Position numbers and translations under genes: made by a program
The notes under the pieces: model-generated
The model's input: the letters and a program-made list of their open reading frames with translations, nothing else
Databases searched by the model: none
Told to the model about the DNA's origin: nothing
Assembly (NCBI RefSeq): GCF_900106805.1
Contig: NZ_FNNP01000003.1
Span: forward strand, 62,001-126,000
From: Ruegeria halocynthiae
Lineage (GTDB): Bacteria > Pseudomonadota > Alphaproteobacteria > Rhodobacterales > Rhodobacteraceae
Reading direction: 5' to 3'
Length of the DNA stretch: 64,000 nucleotides
Shown here: positions 45,666 to 53,541 of the stretch, in pieces
How the letters are laid out: the number at the start of each line of letters is the position of its first letter
How positions within the stretch are numbered: the stretch's first letter is position 1

Positions 45666-46304
45666 TCAGGCGGACAGCGCAAATCGATGCTGCGCCCTGT
45701 TGCCAAAAGCAGTTCTGAACCACAGGCGCGACAGCTCGCGCGGGATACCGGCCCGGGCAGAGACACGGTTGCAATCTTCGGCCGAATAAGGCCACAAACC
45801 CACGGAAATTTGGTCTCGCCCCGACCCTTCGCATCCCAGAACCACCGGCGAAGAGCCGATCATCCGGTAAATCCGGATCATGCGCGCATCGAAGACGCCT
45901 GCAATATGAGTCAGGCCGAACCCCTCCATCACCTCACCGCCGCTGAGCATGATAGCGCCCGCAGTATGGGCGCTGGCAGTGCGCGACAGACAAAAGCGTG
46001 TCACCTCCCAGATCAGAGGGCTGTGGATCGGCTTGCCGCCGGTGAGGTGTCCGAATATGTCGTTCACCATGACCGGACCTGTTGTCGGCAATATCCGCAT
46101 CGACCCGCCGTGGCTGCCATCCGCCTCTTCCCAGATGATATAAAGCGGGTTTAGATCATCGTACTGGTCCCGCTCTTCGCCCTTTTCGTTAATCTTTACG
46201 TCCCAGCCGAGACGGGTTTTGAACTGATCGGCGCGATCCCTGAACATCCCCCTGGCCAATTCCGGAAATTTATGCAGCTCATCAGCATACAGATAACGCA
46301 ACAT
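45666..46304 (-). CDS. luxI: Acyl-homoserine-lactone synthase
   Basis: LuxI enzymes make AHL signals from S-adenosylmethionine and acyl-ACP. The 212-residue protein has the invariant residues at their canonical positions: Arg24, Phe28, Trp34, Asp46, Asp49 and Arg70 (GGSMRILPT). The ATG at 46304 has GGGGAA upstream; an alternative start 15 codons earlier lies in the intergenic region. It follows luxR by 83 nt on the same strand. Acyl chain length cannot be predicted from the sequence by eye. Confidence 0.95.
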   Translation of the reverse strand: MLRYLYADELHKFPELARGMFRDRADQFKTRLGWDVKINEKGEERDQYDDLNPLYIIWEEADGSHGGSMRILPTTGPVMVNDIFGHLTGGKPIHSPLIWEVTRFCLSRTASAHTAGAIMLSGGEVMEGFGLTHIAGVFDARMIRIYRMIGSSPVVLGCEGSGRDQISVGLWPYSAEDCNRVSARAGIPRELSRLWFRTAFGNRAQHRFALSA

Positions 46305-46375
46305 GACATGTTCCCCTTGTCGTCCACACTTGGAACAAAGGGGGTACAAACACGTGGTTAATTTAAGATGAGACC

Positions 46376-46385
46376 ACCGTACGGT
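46376..46385. promoter_or_regulatory. ACCGTACGGT palindrome between luxR and luxI
   Basis: A perfect 10-bp palindrome two bases past the luxR stop in the 83-nt luxR-luxI gap, where a LuxR-binding lux box would be expected. It is shorter than the 18-20-bp lux box, so the assignment is weak. Confidence 0.3.
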
Positions 46386-46387
46386 CG

Positions 46388-47107
46388 TTAAACGACTATT
46401 AATCCTCTACTGAGTGCGGTGGCGATTGCATGAGTCGTATTCTGTGCTCCGAGTTTCGAGCGTGCGCTTTCGATATAGGCTCTGAGCGTGTGTTCCGAGA
46501 TCGAAAGAGAATGCGCCACTTGCGCCCTGCTGTAGCCAAGCGCCAGCAACGTCATGGCATCTATTTCACGGGGGGACAGTCCACGCGTTGTTTCGGGCTG
46601 TCTATTTTTGGCGAATTCCAGCGCCTTACGGTTAAGGAAGTGCGCGACCAGAATCAAATCGCGACCATGTGTGTCGATAAACGCCTGCCAGCCCGCATCA
46701 TCGCAAGTGTTATTGACTGTAAACAACGCGAACTGTCCACTGGGGCCCCTCAGTGGGATCGAATAGCCCTGATTACCAACGCCATGCTCCTGCGCATCCT
46801 GCAGGAAAGACCTGACTGCTTTTCCCGACCAATTCAGCTGTTTCCAGTCCACCGCGTGAAAGCGCTGAAAGCAGCCCAGAATGACCGGATCAATCCGATG
46901 ATAGTTCTTGTCGCGATATTGCTTATCCCAGGCATCCGGATAGGTCGTAAACCCATACTGATCCCCAGCACCATCCACCCAGTGATAGGTAATGTGATCA
47001 ATTTGCAGCTGGTCCCGTAATTGGACCAATACGGCGGCCAGCTCCTCAAGCGTGCTGGTGTTTTCCAAATCCTCGAGGATTTGACTCAAATCGAACTTTG
47101 TTCCCAT
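46388..47107 (-). CDS. luxR: LuxR-family quorum-sensing transcriptional regulator
   Basis: The 239 residues contain an autoinducer-binding domain (ITYHWVDGAGDQYGF ... YPDAWDKQY, including the conserved Tyr, Trp and Asp) and a GerE helix-turn-helix (LSPREIDAMTLLALGYSRAQ ... SISEHTLRAYIESARSKLG). The start is uncertain: ATG 47107 gives the best N-terminus but lacks a ribosome site; in-frame ATG 47128 and TTG 47143 exist. All of them lie inside the upstream 72-codon ORF, so luxR is likely translated by coupling to it. The cognate synthase is the adjacent luxI. Confidence 0.93.
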   Translation of the reverse strand: MGTKFDLSQILEDLENTSTLEELAAVLVQLRDQLQIDHITYHWVDGAGDQYGFTTYPDAWDKQYRDKNYHRIDPVILGCFQRFHAVDWKQLNWSGKAVRSFLQDAQEHGVGNQGYSIPLRGPSGQFALFTVNNTCDDAGWQAFIDTHGRDLILVAHFLNRKALEFAKNRQPETTRGLSPREIDAMTLLALGYSRAQVAHSLSISEHTLRAYIESARSKLGAQNTTHAIATALSRGLIVV

Positions 47108-47264
47108 TCGCGGGCGCGCAAGCCTCATCCTTTGAGGACGCAATCTCGGCCGCAGCGATCAGCCTTGTATCATCAAGCTGCTCGGCAAGCGCGCTCAACC
47201 CGTTCGCCACCGCAAAGGCGTTGAGGTCCGACAGAACGTCCAATATCCACTCATTTTGCGCCAT
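47046..47264 (-). CDS. Small protein of unknown function overlapping the luxR 5' end (72 aa)
   Basis: ATG-started with GGGGAC 8 nt upstream. The N-terminal 50 residues look like a real compact helical protein (acidic and Leu/Ala-rich: DVLSDLNAFAVANGLSALAE, then LIAAAEIASS); the last 25 are polar and disordered-looking where the frame runs over luxR. Overlap with luxR is about 62 nt. No family recognised. Its place as first cistron of the quorum-sensing unit suggests either a regulator of luxR translation or a LuxR/LuxI-associated protein. Confidence 0.65.
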   Translation of the reverse strand: MAQNEWILDVLSDLNAFAVANGLSALAEQLDDTRLIAAAEIASSKDEACAPANGNKVRFESNPRGFGKHQHA

Positions 47265-47275
47265 CAGGGTGTCCC

Positions 47276-47327
47276 CGAAATAGTTAACGAAGGGTTAACA
47301 CAACCATAACATGTACAGACTATTTCG
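47276..47327. promoter_or_regulatory. Nested inverted repeats before the quorum-sensing operon
   Basis: Outer repeat: CGAAATAGT (47276-47284) with ACTATTTCG (47319-47327), 9 bp perfect. Inside it are two copies of the palindrome GTTAAC (47283-47288 and 47294-47299), 11 bp centre to centre, one helical turn. The element starts 12 nt upstream of the small-ORF ATG and spans the likely promoter of the small ORF-luxR unit. The regulator is unknown. Confidence 0.45.
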
Positions 47328-47414
47328 TCCTATTCACTGCTTTCTACTCCCCAGAAATAGCGAGGTGTGAACTTACAAGTTATTGAAAATAAACAGATAC
47401 TGCAGAAACGGAAA

Positions 47415-47449
47415 ACACCCGCAAGGGCCAATCTGCGCCTTGCGGGTGT
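47415..47449 (-). terminator. Intrinsic terminator of ccr
   Basis: ACACCCGCAAGG (47415-47426) pairs perfectly with CCTTGCGGGTGT (47438-47449); 12-bp stem, 11-nt loop. On the minus strand the stem is followed by TTTTCCGTTT. It lies 25 nt past the ccr stop and insulates ccr from the quorum-sensing genes. Confidence 0.85.
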
Positions 47450-47474
47450 TGTGGATGTCGAATGGCTGAGACCG

Positions 47475-48761
47475 TTAGTCGCGGGCAGCCAGTACCTCTT
47501 CAAGAGTACGCATTCCGGTATGCGGGGCCTGTACAAGCACCGACATGTTGCCCGGCTTGTGTTCATTCCGCATCATCTTCATGTGCGCCTCAGGCAGATC
47601 CTGCCAGGTGAACACCTCGGACATACAGGGATCGAGACGACGCTCGACCATCAGCTGGTTCGCGGCTGAGGCCTGCTTGAGATGTGCAAAGTGTGACCCT
47701 TGCAGGCGTTTTTGGTGCATCCACATATAGCGGACGTCAAAGGTCAGGTTGTAACCTGTGGTTCCGGCACAGATCACGACCATGCCGCCCTTTTTGACCA
47801 CGAATGTCGAAACCGGGAATGTGCTTTCACCCGGATGTTCGAACACCATGTCAACGTTGACGCCTTTGCCGGTGATATCCCAGATGGCCTTACCGAACTT
47901 GCGGGCCTCTTTGAACCAGTCGGCGTATTCAGGTGTGTTGACCGTAGGCAACTGACCCCAGCAATTGAAGTCCTTACGGTTCAGAACGCCCTTGGCGCCC
48001 AGTCCCATAACAAAGTCACGCTTGCTCTCGTCCGAGATCACACCGATCGCATTTGCACCCGCAGTGTTGATCAGCTGGATCGCATACGATCCCAGACCGC
48101 CCGACGCACCCCAAACCAGAACGTTTTGGCCGGGCTTCAGATCATGCGGCTCGTGCCCGAACAGCATCCGGTATGCGGTCGCCAGTGTCAGAGTGTAGCA
48201 AGCGCTTTCTTCCCAGGTCAGGTGCTTGGGGCGCGGCATTAGCTGTTGCGACTGAACGTTGGTAAATTGCGCAAACGACCCGTCCGGAGTTTCGTAGCCC
48301 CAGATACGCTGGCTGTCCGAATACATCGGGTCGCCACCGTTGCAGGCCTCATCGTCGCCGTCATCCTGATTGCAATGGATCACAACCTCATCGCCGACTT
48401 TCCAGCGCTTTACCTTGTCACCGACAGCCCAGACGATGCCCGAGGCATCCGAACCCGCGATATGGAAAGGCTGCCCGTGACCGTCAAACGGGCTGATAGG
48501 CTTGCCCAGAGAAGCCCAGACACCGTTATAGTTCACGCCTGCCGCCATTACGAGAACCAGCACTTCGTGGCTGTCCAGCGTGGGAACATCAACGACTTCC
48601 AGCTGCATGGCCGTGTTCGGCTCGCCATGGCGTTCCTTACGGATGGCCCATGCGTACATTTTCTTGGGCACGAATCCCATCGGAGGAATTTCACCCATCT
48701 CATAGAGGTCTTTTTCCGGCGCCTCATACGACGCGATACCGGTATCGACATCCAAAGCCAT
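47475..48761 (-). CDS. ccr: Crotonyl-CoA carboxylase/reductase
   Basis: Ccr carries out NADPH-dependent reductive carboxylation of crotonyl-CoA to (2S)-ethylmalonyl-CoA, the key step of the ethylmalonyl-CoA pathway for acetyl-CoA assimilation. The 428-residue MDR-family protein has the Rossmann motif WGASGGLGSYA, and the conserved GSDASGIVWAVGD and HCNQDDGDDEACNGGDP segments typical of Ccr rather than generic quinone reductases. The start at 48761 follows AAGGAGG. It appears monocistronic, with its own terminator and a candidate operator upstream. Confidence 0.96.
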   Translation of the reverse strand: MALDVDTGIASYEAPEKDLYEMGEIPPMGFVPKKMYAWAIRKERHGEPNTAMQLEVVDVPTLDSHEVLVLVMAAGVNYNGVWASLGKPISPFDGHGQPFHIAGSDASGIVWAVGDKVKRWKVGDEVVIHCNQDDGDDEACNGGDPMYSDSQRIWGYETPDGSFAQFTNVQSQQLMPRPKHLTWEESACYTLTLATAYRMLFGHEPHDLKPGQNVLVWGASGGLGSYAIQLINTAGANAIGVISDESKRDFVMGLGAKGVLNRKDFNCWGQLPTVNTPEYADWFKEARKFGKAIWDITGKGVNVDMVFEHPGESTFPVSTFVVKKGGMVVICAGTTGYNLTFDVRYMWMHQKRLQGSHFAHLKQASAANQLMVERRLDPCMSEVFTWQDLPEAHMKMMRNEHKPGNMSVLVQAPHTGMRTLEEVLAARD

Positions 48762-48820
48762 GTTGGCCTCCTTCTATCCATCTATTGCCGCGCCGCAGAA
48801 TCGCGGCTTTCCACAGATGG

Positions 48821-48843
48821 AATATTAACCTATGGGTAATATT
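48821..48843. promoter_or_regulatory. A/T-rich inverted repeat upstream of ccr
   Basis: AATATTAACC (48821-48830) and GGTAATATT (48835-48843) form an inverted repeat with one unpaired A and a 4-nt centre. It lies 60-82 nt before the ccr start, in the 112-nt gap after the acyltransferase gene. It could be an operator for a pathway regulator; no regulator gene is in the window. Confidence 0.45.
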
Positions 48844-48873
48844 GCAACCATTTTTGGTGCTGTTTTTGTAATT

Positions 48874-50256
48874 TTATGACCCAGCAGGTGCAGAAATATA
48901 TTCTGCACCTGCATCATCTTCTTGTCCACTGGCAGGAACAGAAGCTGACGCATAATATGCCAACAACTCGGTCCGCTCGCCGGACGGGCGTAGAACCCCA
49001 TTCTCACGCAGCAGAATTCGGCGCTCGACCAACTGATTGAGCGCATCTCCAATCGCCTCTTCACCGTCATGCACCACAGCCTCGCCGCCCAGCTTCATCA
49101 ATCGGGATCTCAGATCTTCTTCCGACATCTGCCCCTCCTGCTGAATCAGTCGGCACGCAGCAGGAACTGGAACAAACGGTATTGCATTCCCAATCCTGCG
49201 CATGAGTTCGCGGGCCAGATCAGTCGTCAGATCACGTTCGTGCGATACCCTGAACTCTTTCAGGGATATTGGTGTGGCGTATCGAACCGAGGCAATCCCG
49301 AATCTCTTGTAACGCCCAATGAGCCGCCGCCAGATTTGTTTCAGGGTCCAGCGCGTGATAACGCCAATCCGGGCACGGAAGCGGCGCTCGCTATCCTTTG
49401 CCGCTGCGGTCAGATTGGAATCTTCGAGCACCCGGTCGTAATTCAGTGCCACGGGAACAAACACCACATCTCGCCCTTTCGGCTCGGCTCCATCAACGAT
49501 GTATTTCAGCAGACCAAGTTTGGGGCGCCCCAGCTGACCTGTCAGACTCAACCCGCCTTCTGGGAACATGGCTTGCGTTACACCCGCTTCGGTCGCGTGC
49601 CGCACGTAACTTGCCAGCACCTGTCGATACAGGTCGCTGCCTGACTTGCGGCGAATGAAGTAAGCCCCCATGGCACGAATCAATCGGCTCAGCGGCCAGA
49701 CGCGCGCCCATTCGCCCACCGCATATGACAACGCCGAATGATCTGCTGCCAAATACGTGACGAGCACGTAATCCATGTTGCTGCGATGGTTCATGACATA
49801 AACGACCGTCGCATCGGGGTCGATACTGTCCAGCGCCGCTTTGTTCTCATAGCTCAACTGAACATTGTAAAAGGCGTTGCTCAACATGCGTGCAAAGCGG
49901 ATTGCAATGCTGAAATACGCAACTGTCGAAAAAGAAGGCGCGATCTCGCGCGCATATCGACGCGCCTTCTCTGAGGCGACCGCGTCCGGCACACCTTCCT
50001 CTTTGGCATGTTGCTGAACCGCCTTGCTGACCTGAGGATCATAGATCAGTCGCTGAATCATATCGTGGCGCCCGGCCAGCTTGAACGGCTGGATCGGACG
50101 CTGCAGGCGCTTGTTCAGCCGTGCGACAGCACGCTCCAGGCGGCGACGAAAAAACCATCGCACCGACGGGAACAGAAAATGCGACGCGAATGTGACCGCA
50201 GCAAACAACACGATCAGCACAAACAGCCAGAGCGGAATTTCCACAGTGTGCATCAT
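48874..50256 (-). CDS. Glycerol-3-phosphate/1-acylglycerol-3-phosphate acyltransferase (PlsB/PlsC superfamily)
   Basis: The 460-residue protein has an N-terminal membrane segment (about residues 9-30) and the acyltransferase motifs HRSNMD (H157-D162, the HX4D motif) and FPEGG (231-235). The fold and long C-terminal extension (about 150 residues after the catalytic domain) are nearer PlsB than the small PlsC enzymes, but it is shorter than Escherichia coli PlsB (about 800). It probably acylates a glycerolipid precursor at the inner membrane. It lies between ecm and ccr but has no evident pathway link. Confidence 0.87.
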   Translation of the reverse strand: MMHTVEIPLWLFVLIVLFAAVTFASHFLFPSVRWFFRRRLERAVARLNKRLQRPIQPFKLAGRHDMIQRLIYDPQVSKAVQQHAKEEGVPDAVASEKARRYAREIAPSFSTVAYFSIAIRFARMLSNAFYNVQLSYENKAALDSIDPDATVVYVMNHRSNMDYVLVTYLAADHSALSYAVGEWARVWPLSRLIRAMGAYFIRRKSGSDLYRQVLASYVRHATEAGVTQAMFPEGGLSLTGQLGRPKLGLLKYIVDGAEPKGRDVVFVPVALNYDRVLEDSNLTAAAKDSERRFRARIGVITRWTLKQIWRRLIGRYKRFGIASVRYATPISLKEFRVSHERDLTTDLARELMRRIGNAIPFVPVPAACRLIQQEGQMSEEDLRSRLMKLGGEAVVHDGEEAIGDALNQLVERRILLRENGVLRPSGERTELLAYYASASVPASGQEDDAGAEYISAPAGS

Positions 50257-50326
50257 TTGGGCACAGTGCCATCAATTGCGACCGCTCACAATCTGCAGAA
50301 ACCGGACGATGCCGCAACGCAGCGAA

Positions 50327-50355
50327 TTGACATATGTCGAAAATTGCGATTTATC
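50327..50355 (+). promoter_or_regulatory. Candidate ecm promoter overlapped by a palindrome
   Basis: TTGACA (50327-50332, perfect -35) is followed after 17 bp by TTTATC (50350-50355). The perfect 10-bp palindrome GACATATGTC (50329-50338) overlaps the -35, a place where a bound repressor would block polymerase. The rest of the 146-nt divergent region shows nothing further. Confidence 0.4.
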
Positions 50356-50402
50356 ACCAAGGAACGTAATTTTGTTACCCATCGACCCACGAGGCCCGAC
50401 CA

Positions 50403-52370
50403 ATGACGCAGACGCAGAAAGATCGCCCCTGGCTCATCCGAACCTATGCCGGTCACTCCACGGCCAAAGCGTCAAATGCGCTGTACCGCTCTAATCTGGC
50501 CAAAGGTCAGACCGGGTTGTCGGTGGCATTCGACCTGCCCACCCAGACCGGGTATGACAGCGACCACATTCTGGCGCGCGGCGAGGTAGGCAAAGTCGGT
50601 GTGCCAATCTGCCATCTGGGGGATATGCGGGGCCTGTTCGATCAGATTCCGCTGGAACAGATGAACACCTCGATGACGATCAATGCGACTGCTCCTTGGC
50701 TTTTGGCACTCTACATTGCGGTCGCCGAGGAACAGGGCGCGGATGTCGCGAAATTACAGGGCACCGTACAGAACGATCTGATCAAGGAATATCTGAGCCG
50801 CGGTACCTATGTGTGCCCGCCCAAGCCTTCGCTGAAGATGATCGCGGACGTGGCCGAGTATTGTTATGACAATGTGCCCAAATGGAACCCAATGAATGTG
50901 TGTTCGTACCACCTGCAAGAGGCTGGTGCGACGCCTGAGCAAGAGCTGGCCTATGCGCTGGCAACCGCCATTGCCGTGTTGGACGAACTGCGCCCGCGCG
51001 TTCCCGCCGAGGATTTCCCAGCGCTGTGTGGACGGATTTCGTTTTTTGTGAATGCGGGCATCCGGTTTGTCACTGAAATGTGTAAAATGCGCGCGTTCGT
51101 AGATCTTTGGGATGAGATTCTGCAGCAGCGCTATGGCATCGACGACCCCAAATTCCGCCGGTTCCGCTATGGCGTTCAGGTGAATTCATTGGGATTGACC
51201 GAACAGCAACCAGAAAACAATGTCTACCGCATCCTGATCGAGATGCTGGCCGTCACCCTGTCAAAACGGGCCCGCGCCCGGGCTGTTCAACTACCCGCTT
51301 GGAACGAAGCCCTTGGTCTGCCACGCCCCTGGGACCAGCAATGGTCGATGCGGATGCAACAGATCCTCGCATATGAAACCGACCTTCTGGAGTATGGCGA
51401 CCTGTTTGACGGCAACCCGGTTGTCGATGCCAAAGTGGAAGAACTCAAGAATGGGGCGCGGGCCGAACTTTCGAACCTCGAATCGATGGGCGGCGCGGTC
51501 GCTTCGATCGAATACATGAAATCCCGGTTGGTTGAATCCAACGCGGAGCGCCTGAACCGGATTGAACGCAACGAGACCGTAGTCGTTGGCGTCAATAAAT
51601 GGACCGAGGGCGAAACCTCGCCCCTGCAAACCGACGATGGCGGCATTATGGTCGTCGATCCAGCGGTCGAGCTGGAACAGATCGGGCGATTGAACGACTG
51701 GCGCGCGAACCGGGATGACGCCGCCGTGACTGCGGCGTTGCAGGCCTTGCGCGAAGCAGCCCGATCCGGTGCCAATGTGATGGCCCCCTCAATTGCAGCA
51801 GCCAGAGCGGGTGTTACAACCGGAGAATGGGCTGAAGAAATGCGCAAAGCTTACGGCACCTATCGCGGACCGACAGGCGTTTCGGGGTCGGTTTCGAACA
51901 AAACCGAGGGGCTGGAAAATTTGCGCGCCGCGGTCGATGCGGTGAGCGATCGGCTGGGACGCAGGCTGAAGTTTCTTGTCGGCAAACCCGGTTTGGACGG
52001 GCATTCGAACGGGGCAGAGCAGATCGCGTTTCGTGCACGCGACTGCGGAATGGACATCAGCTATGAGGGTATCCGCCTGACCCCCGAGGAAATCGTGTCC
52101 GCCGCCCAGGAAAACGGTGCACATGTCATCGGCCTCTCTATCCTCTCTGGCAGTCACCTGCCGCTGGTGAAAGACGTGATGGCGCGCCTGACCGAGGCGG
52201 GCCTGACCGACATCCCGGTCATCGTTGGTGGGATCATTCCCGATGAGGATGCCGATGCCCTGCGCGCAATGGGGGTGGCTAAAATCTATACTCCAAAGAA
52301 CTTTGAGCTGAACGCGATCATGGGCGATATCGTGACTTTGGTAGACCCAAAGGAAATCGCTGCAGAGTAG
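50403..52370 (+). CDS. ecm: Ethylmalonyl-CoA mutase (coenzyme B12-dependent)
   Basis: Ecm (MeaA) rearranges (2R)-ethylmalonyl-CoA to methylsuccinyl-CoA. The 655-residue protein fuses the TIM-barrel mutase domain (TGLSVAFDLPTQTGYDSDH near residue 37) with the C-terminal B12-binding domain: DGHSNG (Asp532, cobalt ligand His534), the SILSGSHL segment and VGGIIPDED. The single-chain form and the sequence near the start match Ecm rather than the methylmalonyl-CoA mutase large subunit. Located divergently from the acyltransferase and near ccr, mch and mcl2. Confidence 0.95.
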   Translation: MTQTQKDRPWLIRTYAGHSTAKASNALYRSNLAKGQTGLSVAFDLPTQTGYDSDHILARGEVGKVGVPICHLGDMRGLFDQIPLEQMNTSMTINATAPWLLALYIAVAEEQGADVAKLQGTVQNDLIKEYLSRGTYVCPPKPSLKMIADVAEYCYDNVPKWNPMNVCSYHLQEAGATPEQELAYALATAIAVLDELRPRVPAEDFPALCGRISFFVNAGIRFVTEMCKMRAFVDLWDEILQQRYGIDDPKFRRFRYGVQVNSLGLTEQQPENNVYRILIEMLAVTLSKRARARAVQLPAWNEALGLPRPWDQQWSMRMQQILAYETDLLEYGDLFDGNPVVDAKVEELKNGARAELSNLESMGGAVASIEYMKSRLVESNAERLNRIERNETVVVGVNKWTEGETSPLQTDDGGIMVVDPAVELEQIGRLNDWRANRDDAAVTAALQALREAARSGANVMAPSIAAARAGVTTGEWAEEMRKAYGTYRGPTGVSGSVSNKTEGLENLRAAVDAVSDRLGRRLKFLVGKPGLDGHSNGAEQIAFRARDCGMDISYEGIRLTPEEIVSAAQENGAHVIGLSILSGSHLPLVKDVMARLTEAGLTDIPVIVGGIIPDEDADALRAMGVAKIYTPKNFELNAIMGDIVTLVDPKEIAAE

Positions 52371-52485
52371 AAAAAGATTTTCGCCAAAATCTCCAATTCT
52401 ATTTCCAATAAAAAAGGAATAGACAGGACCGGAATATGCGAATTCCCTGGGCAACCTGCCCGGCAATAACCGGAATGGAGAAAAA

Positions 52486-52803
52486 ATGGCAATCGATCTT
52501 GAAAAAATGTCGCGCAAAGAACTTCTCGAATTGCGCAATCAGGTCGAAAAAGCGCTCAAAAGCGCTGAGACCCGGGAGCGGAAGGAAGCTTTGAAAGCAG
52601 CCGAAAAAGCGGCGGCTGAATTCGGATTTTCACTTTCCGAATTGCCGTTGGATGGGATAAAACCGTCAAAGGGGGCTAAAACCAAGCCGAAATATCACAA
52701 TCCGAACGATCCGTCCCAAACCTGGACCGGTCGGGGCCGTAAGCCGCAATGGATTCATGATGCGCTGAAGGCCGGTGCCGATATAACCGATCTCGAAATC
52801 TGA
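52486..52803 (+). CDS. H-NS/HvrA-like nucleoid-associated DNA-binding protein
   Basis: A 105-residue protein with an N-terminal coiled coil (residues 5-45, Lys/Glu/Leu-rich) for dimerisation and the C-terminal H-NS DNA-binding motif around TWTGRGRKPQWIHDALKAG (about 79-97). This matches HvrA and Spb of Rhodobacter, which regulate photosynthesis and nitrogen genes by binding curved DNA. The 115-nt gap before it is A/T-rich, with a perfect AGATTTT/AAAATCT hairpin (52375-52392). GGAG precedes the ATG. deoD follows after 18 nt. Confidence 0.92.
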   Translation: MAIDLEKMSRKELLELRNQVEKALKSAETRERKEALKAAEKAAAEFGFSLSELPLDGIKPSKGAKTKPKYHNPNDPSQTWTGRGRKPQWIHDALKAGADITDLEI

Positions 52804-52821
52804 TCGGGGGGTTTTGTCAAA

Positions 52822-53529
52822 ATGACAATTCATATTGGGGCCGAAAAAGGCGAAATAGCTGAAACCGTTCTTTTGCCCGGCGACCCGTATCGTGCGAAAT
52901 GGGCGGCCGAGACATTTCTGGACGATGTTAAGCTGGTCAATGAAGTGCGCGGTATGCTGGGATTCACCGGCACCTGGAACGGGAATAAAGTCACAATTCA
53001 AGGCAGCGGAATGGGAATGCCGTCGCTTTCGATCTACGTGAACGAACTGATCCGTGATTACGGTGCCAAAACCCTGATCCGGATTGGTTCATGTGGCGGG
53101 ATGCAGAACAGCGTGAACGTGCGCGATGTCATTCTGGCGATGACTTCGACCACACTCAGCACGCCTTCGCGCGGAATCATGAAAGAGATGAATTTTGCCC
53201 CCTGCGCCGATTGGAACTTGCTGCAGGCCGCGGCCCAGGCAGCGCAAGCCAAAGGCACACCGACCCATGTGGGCGGCATCTATTCATCCGATGTCTTCTA
53301 TGACGAACGCCCGGACCTGAACGAACAAATGGTTCGCCACGGTATTTTGGGGGTCGAAATGGAGGCCGCCGAACTCTACATCCTCGCCGCACGCCACAAA
53401 TGCCGGGCGTTGGCGGTTCTGACAGTATCCGACCATCTTCTGACCGGCGAAGCCCTGCCTTCCTCTGATCGAGAGAGCAGCTTTGGCGACATGGTTGAAA
53501 TCGCGCTTCAGGCGGCCTTTCCGACCTAA
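52822..53529 (+). CDS. deoD: Purine-nucleoside phosphorylase, DeoD type
   Basis: DeoD cleaves purine (deoxy)nucleosides with phosphate to the free base and sugar 1-phosphate. The 235-residue hexameric-type enzyme has the phosphate-binding [10 protein letters not shown] (residues 18-27), GSGMGMPS and RIGSCGGMQ, and the VEMEAAELY substrate region. The Asp of the catalytic segment VSDHL is present. It fits with the nucleoside ABC importer further left for purine salvage. A GGGG element precedes the ATG. Confidence 0.95.
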   Translation: MTIHIGAEKGEIAETVLLPGDPYRAKWAAETFLDDVKLVNEVRGMLGFTGTWNGNKVTIQGSGMGMPSLSIYVNELIRDYGAKTLIRIGSCGGMQNSVNVRDVILAMTSTTLSTPSRGIMKEMNFAPCADWNLLQAAAQAAQAKGTPTHVGGIYSSDVFYDERPDLNEQMVRHGILGVEMEAAELYILAARHKCRALAVLTVSDHLLTGEALPSSDRESSFGDMVEIALQAAFPT

Positions 53530-53541
53530 ACATCACAAAGC

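Noticed and set aside
46351..46356. CACGTG in the luxR-luxI gap
   Set aside because: Six-base palindrome, too short to call a regulatory site alone.
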